64,000 bases of DNA from Amycolatopsis viridis. Lineage in GTDB: Bacteria; Actinomycetota; Actinomycetes; Mycobacteriales; Pseudonocardiaceae. Position numbers and translations under genes: made by a program. Shown here in pieces: positions 55,479 through 64,000 of this stretch; within the stretch, counting starts at the first letter, position 1; each line of letters begins with the position of its first letter. Where the stretch lies: contig NZ_JAANOU010000001.1 in NCBI RefSeq assembly GCF_011758765.1, positions 4,650,001 to 4,714,000 of the forward strand. The letters run 5' to 3'. The notes beneath the pieces are model-generated. The model saw only the letters and a program-made list of their open reading frames with translations. It searched no databases and was not told the DNA's origin.

Positions 55479-56569
55479 GCTGGACGCTGACCGAGGACCA
55501 CCTCGAAGACCTCGCGCGCGGTGCAGCCGTGCTCGGCACCGGTGGCGGCGGCGACCCGTACGTCGGGCGGCTGCTGGTGCGGCAGGCGATCCGCGAGCAC
55601 GGGCCGGTCACCGTCCTCGACCCGTCCGAGGTCGGCGACGAGGACCTGGTCGTGCCGACCGCGCAAATGGGCGCGCCGACCGTGGTGCACGAGAAGCTGC
55701 CCAGCGGCGCGGAACCGGTGCTGGCGCTGCGCACCCTGGAGAAGCACCTCGGCAGGCGGGCGATCGCGACCATGCCGATCGAATGCGGCGGGATCAACTC
55801 GATGATCCCGCTGGTCGTCGGCGCGCGGCTGGGCCTGCCGGTGGTCGACGCGGACGGGATGGGCCGCGCGTTCCCGGAACTCCAGATGGAGACGTTCGGC
55901 GTCTACGGCGTGGCCGGGTCGCCGATGGCCATCGGCGGGGAGCGCGGCGAAACCACGGTGATCGACACCGGCACCGACAACCGGCGGATGGAGTGGCTGG
56001 CCCGCGGCATCACGATCCGGCTCGGCGGGGTGGCGCACATCGCCGAGTACGCGATGAGCGGCGCCGAGGTCAAGCGCACCGCGGTACCGCGCACGTTGTC
56101 GCTGGCGCTGACCGTGGGACGCACGATCCGGGAGGCGCGGGAACGCAACCTCGACCCGGTGGCGGAACTGGGCACGGCGCTGGGCGAGACGCTGTACGGC
56201 CACCTGCGCGTCCTCTTCCGCGGCAAGGTGTCCGACGTGGAACGCCGGACCGAGGCGGGCTTCGCGCGCGGTCGCGCGCAGGCGACCTCGTTCGACGGCG
56301 ACCACAAGCTGGAGCTGCTGTTCCAGAACGAGAACCTGCTGGCACTGGTCGACGGCGAGGTGCGGTGCCTGGTACCGGACCTGATCTGCGTGCTCGAGTC
56401 GGAGTCGGGCGAGCCGATCACCACGGAGACGCTGCGCTACGGCCAGCGGATCGTGGTGGCCGGGATCTCCACCCCGCAGCTGATGCGCACCCCCGAGGCG
56501 CTGGCCACCTTCGGGCCGGCCGCGTTCGGCCTGTCCTACGAATTCACTCCCGTGGAGGAACTGCAGTGA
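55475..56569 (+). CDS. DUF917 family protein (second of three)
   Basis: A 364-residue paralogue of the preceding protein, again with AVLGTGGGGDPYVGRLL and VDADGMGRAFPELQME. Its GTG start overlaps the previous stop codon (GTGA). Adjacent tandem copies suggest either a heteromeric enzyme or successive steps on related ring substrates. The metal-binding residues of the family cannot be assigned securely from memory. Confidence 0.85.
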   Translation: MSWTLTEDHLEDLARGAAVLGTGGGGDPYVGRLLVRQAIREHGPVTVLDPSEVGDEDLVVPTAQMGAPTVVHEKLPSGAEPVLALRTLEKHLGRRAIATMPIECGGINSMIPLVVGARLGLPVVDADGMGRAFPELQMETFGVYGVAGSPMAIGGERGETTVIDTGTDNRRMEWLARGITIRLGGVAHIAEYAMSGAEVKRTAVPRTLSLALTVGRTIREARERNLDPVAELGTALGETLYGHLRVLFRGKVSDVERRTEAGFARGRAQATSFDGDHKLELLFQNENLLALVDGEVRCLVPDLICVLESESGEPITTETLRYGQRIVVAGISTPQLMRTPEALATFGPAAFGLSYEFTPVEELQ

Positions 56570-57276
56570 GTCTGACCGAGCGCACCGTGGTGATCATCGG
56601 CGGCGGATCGGGGATCGGGTTCGAGGTGGCGCGCCGCGCGGCGGACGCCGGCGCCCACGTGTTCCTCGGCGGCCGCACCGAGTCGACACTGGCGGCCGCG
56701 GCCGAGAAGATCGGCGCGCAGTGGCACGTGGTCGACAACACCGACCAGGACTCGCTCGCCGAGTTCTTCGGCGCGGTACCGCGCGTGGACCACCTGTTCA
56801 CCCCCGGCGCGTCCTACCGCACCGGGCCGATGCGCGAACTGTCCGACGAGGACGCGGCGAGCCCGTTCGTCACGAAGTTCTGGGGCCAGTACCACGCCGT
56901 GAAGCACGCCGCGCCGAAACTGTCCCCGGACGGGTCGGTGGTGCTGATGTCCGGTGCGGCGAGCGTCCGGCCACCCGGCCCGGCGCCCGCGTACATCGCG
57001 TGCAACGCGGCGATCGAGGGGCTCGGCCGCGGGCTGGCGGTGGAGCTGGCGCCGGTGCGCGTCAACGTCGTCGCGCCGGGCACGATCGACGGGAACCTGT
57101 GGTCGCAGCGGCCCGCCGAGGTGCGTGAGGCGAGCTTCGCGCAGTACCGGTCGGACACGGTGCTGCACCGCGTCGGCCTGGAGTCCGAAGTGGCCGACGC
57201 GGTGCTCTACCTGTTCGGCGCCACCTTCACCACGGGTTCGACGCTCTACCCGGACGGCGGCTACTCGTTCCGCTGA
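56566..57276 (+). CDS. short-chain dehydrogenase/reductase family protein, atypical active site
   Basis: A 236-residue Rossmann protein. The coenzyme loop is IGGGSGIG (residues 11-18). The active-site Ser is probably Ser129 (VVLMSGAAS), but the YxxxK motif is YIACN: Tyr143 is followed by Asn147 instead of Lys. Either the enzyme uses another base or it has lost dehydrogenase chemistry. The GTG start overlaps the DUF917 stop. Its 3' end overlaps the opposite-strand DUF1445 gene by 16 bp. Confidence 0.85.
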   Translation: MSLTERTVVIIGGGSGIGFEVARRAADAGAHVFLGGRTESTLAAAAEKIGAQWHVVDNTDQDSLAEFFGAVPRVDHLFTPGASYRTGPMRELSDEDAASPFVTKFWGQYHAVKHAAPKLSPDGSVVLMSGAASVRPPGPAPAYIACNAAIEGLGRGLAVELAPVRVNVVAPGTIDGNLWSQRPAEVREASFAQYRSDTVLHRVGLESEVADAVLYLFGATFTTGSTLYPDGGYSFR

Positions 57277-58070
57277 ACCGGGACGCGGTACTCGCTGTCG
57301 GCGCGGTCGGTGATGAACATGTGGCCGGGCGAGTGGGTGATCGCGAACGGTGGTTTCGACGCCATCAGCGCCGCCTGTGGCGTGACCCCGCACGCCCAGA
57401 ACACCGGCACGTCACCGGGGTCCGCCTCGACCGGTTCACCGAAGTCGGGGCGGCCCAGGTCGACGATCCCGAGCTCCCCGGGGTCGCCGACGTGCACCGG
57501 TGCGCCGTGCACCGCCGGCATCGCGCCGCTGATCGCGACGGCCTCGCCGACCAAACCGGCCGGGATCGGGCGCATCGACACGACCAGCGGGCCGTGCAGC
57601 CGTCCGGCCGGGCGGCACCGCCGGTTCGTCACGTACATCGGCACGTTGCGGCCCTGCTCCAGGTGCCGCAGCGGGACGCCGGCGGCACGCAGCCCGGTCT
57701 CGAACGTGAAGCTGCACCCGATCGAGAACGCGACCAGGTTCTCCTGCCACAGGCCGCGCACGTCCTCCACCTCCTCGGCCAGCTCGCCGTGCCGCCACAC
57801 CCGGTACCGGGGCAGGTCCCGGCTCAGGTCGGCGCCCGGCGCGAGCACCGTCGAGGTGTCCCCCGGGTCGGTCACGTCGAGCACCGGGCACGGCCGTGGG
57901 TTGCGCTGGCAGAACAGCAGCACGTCGTAGGCCCAGTCGCGCGGCACGGCGATCAGGTTGGTCTGCGTGAAGCCGGGAGCCCATCCCGACGTCGGCGCCA
58001 CGGTCCCGGCGCGGAACGCCGCGCGCGCCTGCTCCGGGGAAGTGGTCGCCGGATCGTCTACCCTGGTCAT
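57261..58070 (-). CDS. putative hydro-lyase, DUF1445/D-glutamate-cyclase-like
   Basis: A 269-residue protein of the DUF1445 family. Characteristic segments are [49 protein letters not shown] and the C-terminal [16 protein letters not shown]. The family includes D-glutamate cyclase, which makes 5-oxoproline from D-glutamate, fitting a hydantoinase/oxoprolinase neighbourhood. It is on the opposite strand within the cluster. Confidence 0.83.
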   Translation of the reverse strand: MTRVDDPATTSPEQARAAFRAGTVAPTSGWAPGFTQTNLIAVPRDWAYDVLLFCQRNPRPCPVLDVTDPGDTSTVLAPGADLSRDLPRYRVWRHGELAEEVEDVRGLWQENLVAFSIGCSFTFETGLRAAGVPLRHLEQGRNVPMYVTNRRCRPAGRLHGPLVVSMRPIPAGLVGEAVAISGAMPAVHGAPVHVGDPGELGIVDLGRPDFGEPVEADPGDVPVFWACGVTPQAALMASKPPFAITHSPGHMFITDRADSEYRVPVQRNE

Positions 58071-58099
58071 GCCCTCCAGCTCAGCACACGAAGGCCGGC

Positions 58100-59164
58100 A
58101 TGCGCATCACCGCGGCGGACGTTCCCGCACTCGAACGGGGTGTCGCGCTGCTCGGCTCCGGCGGGGGCGGCGACACGATGACGGCGGCGGCGCTGTTGCG
58201 CCAGCACGTGATCCACGGACGCGAACCCGAGGTTCCCGCCGCACTCGACCCGGCGACCCCGGTCATGCCGGTCGGCATCGCCGGCTCGACCGCGGCGTTC
58301 ACCGAAAAACTGCCGAGCGGGTCGGAGTTCGCGACCGCGGTGGCGGCCCTCGAACGCTGGACCGGCGCCCGCGCCGGCGCCCTGATGTCGATCGAGATCG
58401 GCGGCCTCAACGGGCTGATGCCGCTGGTGGCCGCCGTCGAGCTGGGCCTGCCGTGCGCCGACGCCGACCTGTCCGGACGCGGCCTGCCGCGGCTGAACCA
58501 GCTCGCCATCGCCGCGACCGGCCGCGGTCTCGCCCCGGCCGCGCTCGCCGAGCCCGGCGGCCAGGTGCTGCTGCTGGCGGCCGGATCGGACGAGGCGATC
58601 GAACGCGGCGCCCGCACGTTCGTGGCCGGTTCCGGTGGCTGGGCGGCGATGGCGTTCGCCCCGGTGCCCGCCGGTGAACTGCCCGGGTGCGCCGTCATGG
58701 GCAGTGTGCGCGCGGCGCTGGAGCTCGGCCGGCGCGTGCTCGCGGCCGGGGAGAGCCCGGACCCGGACCGGCTCGCCGCGGCCTCCGGTGGGCAGGTGCT
58801 GGCGATGGGCCGGGTGCTGGAGGTGTCCCGGCACATCGGCCCCGGGCGGCACGGCAGCGCCGGGTTCGGCCGCGGCAGCGCCACGCTGACCGACCACCGC
58901 ACCGGCGCGCTGCTGCGGCTGGAGATGGAGAACGAGTACCTCCTCGCGCTGCGCGACGGGCAGCCGGTGGCCTCCACGCCGGACGTGCTCGCCGTCGTCG
59001 ACCACCGCACCGGGGTCCCGGTGTCCTGCGACACGATCCGCGCCGGGATCGAGGTCGACGTGCTGCGGCTCGCCGCGGCGCCGTTCTGGACCGATCCGCG
59101 GCGGCTGCCGGTGCTGGAGCCGCGCGCCTACGGCATCGACTGCGATCCGGTGCTCGCACCATGA
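58100..59164 (+). CDS. DUF917 family protein (third, diverged)
   Basis: A 354-residue DUF917 protein more diverged than the other two: the signature is [18 protein letters not shown], and the conserved VDADGMGRAFPE stretch is reduced to [16 protein letters not shown]. It may act on a different ring or serve as a non-catalytic subunit. Its stop overlaps the pucR start (ATGA). Confidence 0.8.
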   Translation: MRITAADVPALERGVALLGSGGGGDTMTAAALLRQHVIHGREPEVPAALDPATPVMPVGIAGSTAAFTEKLPSGSEFATAVAALERWTGARAGALMSIEIGGLNGLMPLVAAVELGLPCADADLSGRGLPRLNQLAIAATGRGLAPAALAEPGGQVLLLAAGSDEAIERGARTFVAGSGGWAAMAFAPVPAGELPGCAVMGSVRAALELGRRVLAAGESPDPDRLAAASGGQVLAMGRVLEVSRHIGPGRHGSAGFGRGSATLTDHRTGALLRLEMENEYLLALRDGQPVASTPDVLAVVDHRTGVPVSCDTIRAGIEVDVLRLAAAPFWTDPRRLPVLEPRAYGIDCDPVLAP

Positions 59165-60657
59165 TCCTGCGCCGCCTGCTGGCCCTGCCGTCGTGGGCCG
59201 CCGACGTCCGGGTCGTCGCCGGACAGTCCGGGCTGGACAGTCCTCTCAAGACGGTCCGGGCGACCCTGGACGCCGCGGACAGCCCGGGCCCCGGCGAGCT
59301 GCTGGTGCTGGCCCGCGAACTGCGCGGCACGGACTGGCAGATCGACGCCCTGCTGCGGCGCGGCGCCGACAGCGGCGCAGCCGGCCTGCTCCTGCCGGAG
59401 GTCGAACCGCAGACCGCGACCCGGCTGCTGGCCGACCGGCTGGCGATGCCGCTGCTGGTGACCACCGCCCGGCCACTGGACCTGCTGGTCGACGCCCGGC
59501 TCATGCTCGCCGCGCCCGACCTGGACCGGGCGAACCTGGTGCTGGCGACGCATCGCGCGCTCGGCGAGCGGCCCCGGTCGCCGGAGGAGGTCGTGACGGC
59601 GCTGCGCGGGCTGCTGCGGTCACCGGTGGCGTTGCTGGACGACCGGGGCGAGCCGGTGGCCGGGGAGCTGCCGTCGGCCGGGCGGCTCCGGGTGGCCGAA
59701 CCGGTGCCGCAACGCGTCGAGCTCGACGACGGTGTCCTGCTCGCGCATCCCGCGCTGCTCGCCGGTCCGGTGCTGTGGGTGGCGGCCGAGCTGACCGGGG
59801 CGCACGCGGCGCGCGCGGACGTCGTGCCGCCCGCGCTGGCGGTCGCGGCCGGCGCGGTGCAGCGCTGGCTGCTGGCGAACCGGCTGGAGCTGGAGCGGGA
59901 CGCGCGGTCGCGGACGGCGCTGCTCGGTGATCTGCTCCGGCTGGACGCGGAGCCCGGCGCGGACCTGCGGCGGCGCGCGGCCGACGCCGGGTGGCGGCTG
60001 GGCGGCTGGCACGTGGGACTGCGCATCGGCGTGCCGTCCGGTGTGGACACCGTGGCGCGGACGACCGAGGTGGTGCGCGCACTGCGCGCGGAACAGATCG
60101 AGGCCGTGGTCGTCGAGCACGGCGACGGGTGGACCGGGTGGGTGACGTTCGACCAGGAGCCGACGGCCGAGCGCGTCCGCACGCTGGCGGCCCGGCTGCG
60201 CGCAGCGCACAAGGCGCTGCGCCGCACCCTCGGCTCACACCTCGGGGTCGGCCGGCCGCATCCCCAGCCGGACGGCCTCGCCGCGACGGTCGCCGAGGCC
60301 ACCGACGCCGCCCGGCTGGCCGCGACCCGGCCCGAATCGGGGCACTTCCTGCACGTGGACCAGCTCGGGATGGCGCAGCTGCTGCTGGAGTGGACACGCA
60401 CGGACACGTTCGAGCCGGCGGCACGGGCCCTCGTCGCACCGTTGCGCGGTGCGCCCGGTGACCTGGTGCGCACCCTCGCCACCTATCTGGACGCGGAATC
60501 GTCGATCGCCGAAACCGCCGCCGTGCTCGGCGTGCACCGCAACACGGTCGCGGCACGGATCGCCCGCATCGAACAGCTCCTCGGGGTGGACCTGTCCCGC
60601 CCGGACGACCGTCTCGCCCTGCACCTCGCCTCACGCGCCATCACCCTCGGCGACTGA
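59161..60657 (+). CDS. PucR family transcriptional regulator
   Basis: A 498-residue regulator with an N-terminal PucR domain (about 1-110), a central GGDEF-like degenerate region and a C-terminal HTH (residues about 445-498, SSIAETAAVLGVHRNTVAAR). PucR regulators control purine and ureide catabolism genes in response to pathway metabolites. Coupled to the third DUF917 gene by ATGA, it probably controls the permease-hydantoinase-DUF917 operon. Confidence 0.88.
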   Translation: MILRRLLALPSWAADVRVVAGQSGLDSPLKTVRATLDAADSPGPGELLVLARELRGTDWQIDALLRRGADSGAAGLLLPEVEPQTATRLLADRLAMPLLVTTARPLDLLVDARLMLAAPDLDRANLVLATHRALGERPRSPEEVVTALRGLLRSPVALLDDRGEPVAGELPSAGRLRVAEPVPQRVELDDGVLLAHPALLAGPVLWVAAELTGAHAARADVVPPALAVAAGAVQRWLLANRLELERDARSRTALLGDLLRLDAEPGADLRRRAADAGWRLGGWHVGLRIGVPSGVDTVARTTEVVRALRAEQIEAVVVEHGDGWTGWVTFDQEPTAERVRTLAARLRAAHKALRRTLGSHLGVGRPHPQPDGLAATVAEATDAARLAATRPESGHFLHVDQLGMAQLLLEWTRTDTFEPAARALVAPLRGAPGDLVRTLATYLDAESSIAETAAVLGVHRNTVAARIARIEQLLGVDLSRPDDRLALHLASRAITLGD

Positions 60658-60686
60658 GCCGCCGCCCCCGCCCGACCGCCCCGGAA

Positions 60687-60875
60687 CCGCCAACACACCG
60701 CCCCGCCCAGCAAACACGCCGCCACGAGCGGCAAACACGCGAGAACACCGGCGTGTTCGCCGCTCCCGCTGGCGTGTTTGCCGTTCGCGCGGGCGTGTTC
60801 GCCGCTCCCGCGCGCGTGTTCGCCGCTCCCGCTGGCGTGTTCGCCGCTCCTGTGCGCGGGTTGGCCGCCGCGGGC
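60687..60875. repeat. head-to-head array of 21-bp-period units (array 2)
   Basis: Nine 21-bp units with no phase break: three at 60687, 60708 and 60729 of the type CNGCAAACACGCCGCC, then six reversed units at 60750, 60771, 60792, 60813, 60834 and 60855 of the type GGCGTGTTCGCCGCT. Same family as the array at 17059-17244. It lies between the convergent pucR and citrate synthase genes, so it may also serve as a terminator. Because 21 is a multiple of 3, every frame encodes 7-residue repeats, giving false ORFs. Confidence 0.85.
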
Positions 60876-60899
60876 CTGGCGCCGGCTGGTGACCGGGCC

Positions 60900-62039
60900 T
60901 CAGCCCGGCACCCGGAAGCGCAGCCCCGGCTCGGCGTACTCCTCCAGCGCGTGCGCGATCCAGCCCGCGGTGCGGGCCACCGCGAAGATCGTCTCCCCGG
61001 CGTCCGCGCGCATGTCGAACGCGTGCATCATCGCGGCGAGCGCGAGGTCGATGTTGCAGAACATCTCCGCGCGCCCGGACAGCCGCTCCACCAGCTCGGC
61101 CACCACGGGGTCCGGCGGCAGCAGCGCCAGTAGCGCCTCCGCCCGCGGGTCGCGCCGCTGGTAGATCCGGTGCCCGAACCCGGGGACGCCGCCGGCGGTC
61201 CGCAGCCGCTCGGACAACGCACCCACCGGGTCCTCCCGCGCCTGCGCCAGGAACCGGTACGCCAGTGTGCTCGCCCCACCGTGGTAGTGCCCGTCCAGCG
61301 CGCCCAGCCCGGCCGACACCACCGCGTACACGTTGGCTCGCGCGCTCGCCGCCACCCGGGCGGCCACTGTGGACACCGCCAGCCCGTGGTCGGCGAGCAG
61401 GACCAGTGCGGCGTCGAGGAGATCCGGCTGCGCCCGGCGCGCGGTGAGCTTGGGCCACAGCCGCGCCCCCAGCGTTCCCCGTCCCGTGCGGCCCGGCAAC
61501 GCGTCGGCCAGTACCCCGATCAGCCGCTCCCCCGCCGCGCGCACCGCCCCTGGCGCGAGGTCGAACCGCAGCGGATCCGCCGCACCCAGCACGGCCACCG
61601 CGACCCGCAGGTGATCGGTCAGGCGCGCGGTTGCGGGCAGCGCGCCGGTGGCCGACCGCACCAGGCCGACCAGTTCCGGCGATTCCGGGAACGGCGGGCG
61701 GTCGCCCGGCTCACCCGTCCACAGGAAGTGCGTGACCGACTCGAACGACCACTGCGGCGCCAGTTCGGCGACCCGCTTCCCGCGGTAGTACACCTCGTCA
61801 CCGTCGAACCGGGTCAGCTGCGTGCGGACGCCCTCCACGACTCCCGGCTCGCGCCCACGCCCGGCCAGCCGGTCCACTTCCGCGGCCGCGAAGAGGCTGC
61901 CGCGCCGCCCGGGCTGTTTCACACTCGTCAGCAGCCCTCGGCTCGCGTATGCGTACACGGTCTCCGGCTTGACGCCCAGGCGCCGCGCGACCTCCGCCGT
62001 GGTCAGAAAGCCCTCGTCGCTCACTCTGCTCCGATTCAC
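60900..62039 (-). CDS. citrate synthase with N-terminal DNA-binding HTH domain
   Basis: A 379-residue protein. Residues about 10-60 form an excisionase/MerR-like HTH (FLTTAEVARRLGVKPETVYA); the rest is citrate synthase with the catalytic His pair in YHGGAS and GFGHRIYQ and the Asp in FCNIDLALAAMMHAF. The HTH suggests that it also regulates, most simply its own divergent promoter. GTG at 62039 or 62024 may be the start; the second has GGAG upstream. Citrate or 2-methylcitrate synthesis is likely. Confidence 0.82.
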   Translation of the reverse strand: MNRSRVSDEGFLTTAEVARRLGVKPETVYAYASRGLLTSVKQPGRRGSLFAAAEVDRLAGRGREPGVVEGVRTQLTRFDGDEVYYRGKRVAELAPQWSFESVTHFLWTGEPGDRPPFPESPELVGLVRSATGALPATARLTDHLRVAVAVLGAADPLRFDLAPGAVRAAGERLIGVLADALPGRTGRGTLGARLWPKLTARRAQPDLLDAALVLLADHGLAVSTVAARVAASARANVYAVVSAGLGALDGHYHGGASTLAYRFLAQAREDPVGALSERLRTAGGVPGFGHRIYQRRDPRAEALLALLPPDPVVAELVERLSGRAEMFCNIDLALAAMMHAFDMRADAGETIFAVARTAGWIAHALEEYAEPGLRFRVPG

Positions 62040-62059
62040 ATTGATTCAATCAATATTGA
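62040..62059. promoter_or_regulatory. overlapping palindromes in the divergent citrate synthase promoter
   Basis: ATTGATTCAATCAAT (62040-62054) is a perfect 15-bp palindrome and TCAATATTGA (62050-62059) overlaps it. TTGACA at 62056-62061 is a likely -35 for the plus-strand gene. The HTH-bearing citrate synthase is the obvious candidate binder. Confidence 0.55.
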
Positions 62060-62091
62060 CAATACTCCGTCCACATAAGGACAGTAAGGCT

Positions 62092-63226
62092 ATGACCGAA
62101 CTCATCGACGTGCCCGCCGGACTGCGGAACGTCGTCGTCACCACCACCGAGCTGGGAGACGTGCGCGGGCGCGAAGGCTTTTACCACTACCGGCAGTACT
62201 CGGCCATCGACCTGGCCCGGGCCAAGACCTCCGAGGACGTCTGGTTCCTGTTCCTGGAGGGCCGTCTCCCCGAACCCGAGGAACGCACCCGCTTCGCCAA
62301 GGAACTGGCACCGCTGCGCATCCTGCCGGCGGAAGTGCGCGAACTCCTGCCGCTGGTCGCCCGCGCCGGCGATCACCCCCTGGCCGGGCTGCGCACCGCC
62401 CTGTCCGTGCTCGCCGCGGCGCGGAACCTGCCACCGCTGTGGGACGCCGATCCGGAGCGCCGCAAGGCTGACGCGATGCTCGTCTGCGCGGTGACGCCGA
62501 CGATCCTGGCCGCGCTGCACCGCCTCCGCTCCGGGCAGGATCCGCTCGAGCCGCGCGCCGACCTCGGGGCGGCAGCCAACTGGCTGTACCTCGTGACCGG
62601 TGCGGAACCGGCGGCCGAGCACGCGCGGGCCATCGAGCAGTACCTGATCGCCACCGTGGACCACGGGTTCAACGCCTCGACCTTCACCGCACGCGTGGTG
62701 GCCTCCTGCGGCGCGGACCTGGTGTCGGCCGTCGCCGCCGCGCTCGGCGCGTTCAGCGGGCCGCTGCACGGCGGCGCACCCGACCGCGCCCTGGCGAGCC
62801 TCGACGAGATCGGCACCCCGGACCGCATCGACGACTGGGTGCGTGCCCGCATCGCCGCCGGTGACCGCATCATGGGCTTCGGGCACGCCGTTTACCGGAC
62901 GCAGGACCCGCGTGCGGTGCTGCTGCGGGACATCGCGCTCGGCCTCGGCGGCGACCTCGTCGACTTCGCCACCACCGTCGAGCGGCGGGTGGTGGAGATC
63001 CTGGCCGAGCTGAAACCGGGCCGCGAACTGTACGCGAACGTCGAGTTCTACGCCGGGGTCGTAATGGCGCTGTGCGGCCTGCCGCGCGCCCTGTTCACCC
63101 CGACGTTCGCGGTCAGCCGGGTCGTCGGCTGGTGCGCCAACGTGCTGGAACAGGCCGCCGGGTCGAAAGATCATCCGCCCGGCGGCGCGCTACGTCGGCC
63201 CGCCCGCCCCTCAGCCCTTGAGCTGA
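62092..63226 (+). CDS. citrate synthase (CitA-like) with frameshift near the 3' end
   Basis: About 377 codons of a CitA-like citrate synthase. Substrate loops are SGPLHGGAPDRAL, GFGHAVYRTQDPRA and LYANVEFYAGVVMALCG, with Glu in place of the more usual Asp as in mycobacterial CitA. At 63166-63168 an AAA run puts the last 20 codons out of frame: one A fewer gives SKIIRPAARYVGPPAPQPLS and a TGA at 63224-63226, the normal family ending. As sequenced, the frame stays open past the window edge. It is a real mutation, a sequencing error or, less likely, programmed shifting. Divergent from the HTH citrate synthase, 52 bp apart. Confidence 0.8.
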
Positions 63227-64000
63227 GGCAGCACCTTCGACGACCAGGCGTCGAAGAACTTGTCCTGCTCCGGCCCGATCTGCGACACGTACACCTCGTC
63301 GAACCCGGCGTCGGCGAACTGGCGCACCGCCTGCGCGTGCGCGTCGGCGTCCGGGCCGCACGGGATCTGGCCCGCGACCTGCTCCTCCGTGACCACCGGG
63401 ACGGCCTGCTCGAAGTCGCGCGGGGTGGGCAGGATCCGGCCGAGGCTGCCGGGCAGCAGGTCGCTCGCCCACAACCGGTGCGCCGTCTCGCGGGCTTGGT
63501 CGGCCGAGTCGGCCCAGCACACCTTGAACCCGCCCTGGACCGGCCCGCGGCCACCGGCCTCCCGGTAGGAGTGCACCAGCTCGCCGTCCGGCATCACCGT
63601 GGCGAAGCCGTCCGCGATCTTCGCGATCCGGCGCGCGATCTTGGGCCCGAACGCCGACACGTAGATCGGCACCGGCTGCTCCGGCAGCGTGTAGATGCGG
63701 GCCTGCTCGACGGTGTAGTGCTTGCCGTAGTGGGTGATCTCCTCGCCGGTGTGCAGCTTGCGGATCACCTCGACGGCCTCCTCCAGCATCTCCAGCCGCC
63801 GCGACCCGGGCGGCCACGGGTCGCCGAAGATGTGCTCGTTGAGCGCCTCCCCGGAACCGACACCGAGGACGAACCGGCCCTCGCACTGCACGGCCGCCGT
63901 CGCCGCGGCCTGCGCGATGATCGCCGGGTGGATCCGCACCGTCGGGCACGTGACCGCGGTCGTGATGGGCAGCGACACGGCCTGGGACAGGGCACCGACC
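63211..64000 (-). CDS. LLM class F420-dependent oxidoreductase (5' end outside window)
   Basis: C-terminal 262 residues of a luciferase-like, F420-dependent TIM-barrel oxidoreductase related to F420-dependent glucose-6-phosphate dehydrogenase. Segments TTAVTCPTVRIHPAIIAQAA, RFVLGVGSGEALNEHIFG and PIYVSAFGPKIARRIAKIAD are typical. The first ~60 residues lie beyond the right edge. An in-frame ATG-like start inside the window would cut off the first strand of the barrel, so the gene certainly extends further. Its stop overlaps the restored citrate synthase stop by 16 bp. Confidence 0.88.
   Translation of the reverse strand, partial: VGALSQAVSLPITTAVTCPTVRIHPAIIAQAAATAAVQCEGRFVLGVGSGEALNEHIFGDPWPPGSRRLEMLEEAVEVIRKLHTGEEITHYGKHYTVEQARIYTLPEQPVPIYVSAFGPKIARRIAKIADGFATVMPDGELVHSYREAGGRGPVQGGFKVCWADSADQARETAHRLWASDLLPGSLGRILPTPRDFEQAVPVVTEEQVAGQIPCGPDADAHAQAVRQFADAGFDEVYVSQIGPEQDKFFDAWSSKVLPQLKG

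Noticed and set aside
60753-61133. Repeat-containing protein with VFAAPAG heptads
   Set aside because: The heptads arise because the 21-bp DNA repeat is a multiple of three; all frames and both strands give similar repeats, and the frame runs antisense into citrate synthase.

Overview
This is a high-GC actinobacterial chromosome segment. The gene order argS-lysA-hom-thrC-thrB-rho-rpmE-prfA-prmC-sua5-wecA-atpI-atpBEFHAGDC, a mycobacterium-like AtpA C-terminal tail and AtpG loop insertion, a MurA with Asp at the fosfomycin-target position, frequent GTG/TTG starts, GTGA/ATGA gene overlaps and an F420-type LLM oxidoreductase all point to the Actinomycetia. I would guess Pseudonocardiaceae (Amycolatopsis-like), but genus is an inference from memory, not a search.

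Region 1 (1-32.5 kb) is core genome. It holds an ethylmalonyl-CoA-type mutase, murA, a cobalamin adenosyltransferase, the complete F1Fo ATP synthase operon read on the minus strand, wecA and sua5, translation termination genes (prmC, prfA), L31, rho, and a tightly overlapping aspartate-family amino-acid operon (argS, lysA, hom, thrC, thrB). Two small genes interrupt the usual order: an alpha/beta hydrolase between prfA and prmC and a secreted cysteine-hydrolase-like protein between rho and rpmE. At 29.9-32.4 kb lie DUF3105, DUF305 and a CDF metal exporter; the exporter promoter carries an iron-box-like operator.

Region 2 (32.6-49 kb) is accessory. It starts at a tRNA-Arg(CCG) gene with a decayed integrase just downstream, followed by an ABC transporter pair, a divergent arsR/arsM pair, a DUF664 remnant, a CGNR regulator divergent from an epoxide hydrolase, and a two-gene unit encoding an unknown helical protein and a putative LAS-type metallopeptidase with a 27-residue tandem C-terminal repeat. 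Then come a VOC protein, a P450, an MDR reductase, a padR gene that looks broken by a local inversion, glutathione-independent formaldehyde dehydrogenase, DUF202 proteins, a LigD-type polymerase, an alcohol dehydrogenase and DUF4262.

Region 3 (49-60.7 kb) is a coherent catabolic cluster: GlxA-type regulator, PLP enzyme, NCS1 permease, HyuA-like hydantoinase/oxoprolinase, three DUF917 (S-methyl-thiohydantoin-desulfurase-like) proteins, an SDR lacking its catalytic Lys, a DUF1445 hydro-lyase and a PucR regulator. Most of its genes overlap by 4 bp. It reads as uptake and breakdown of a hydantoin-like or thiohydantoin-like ring.

Region 4 (60.7-64 kb) holds two divergent citrate synthases. One carries an N-terminal DNA-binding domain and they share a palindromic promoter; the other has a one-base frameshift near its 3' end. 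An F420-type oxidoreductase runs off the right edge. Two arrays of nine 21-bp-period units arranged head-to-head (17059-17244 and 60687-60875) form a dispersed intergenic repeat family that no gene explains.
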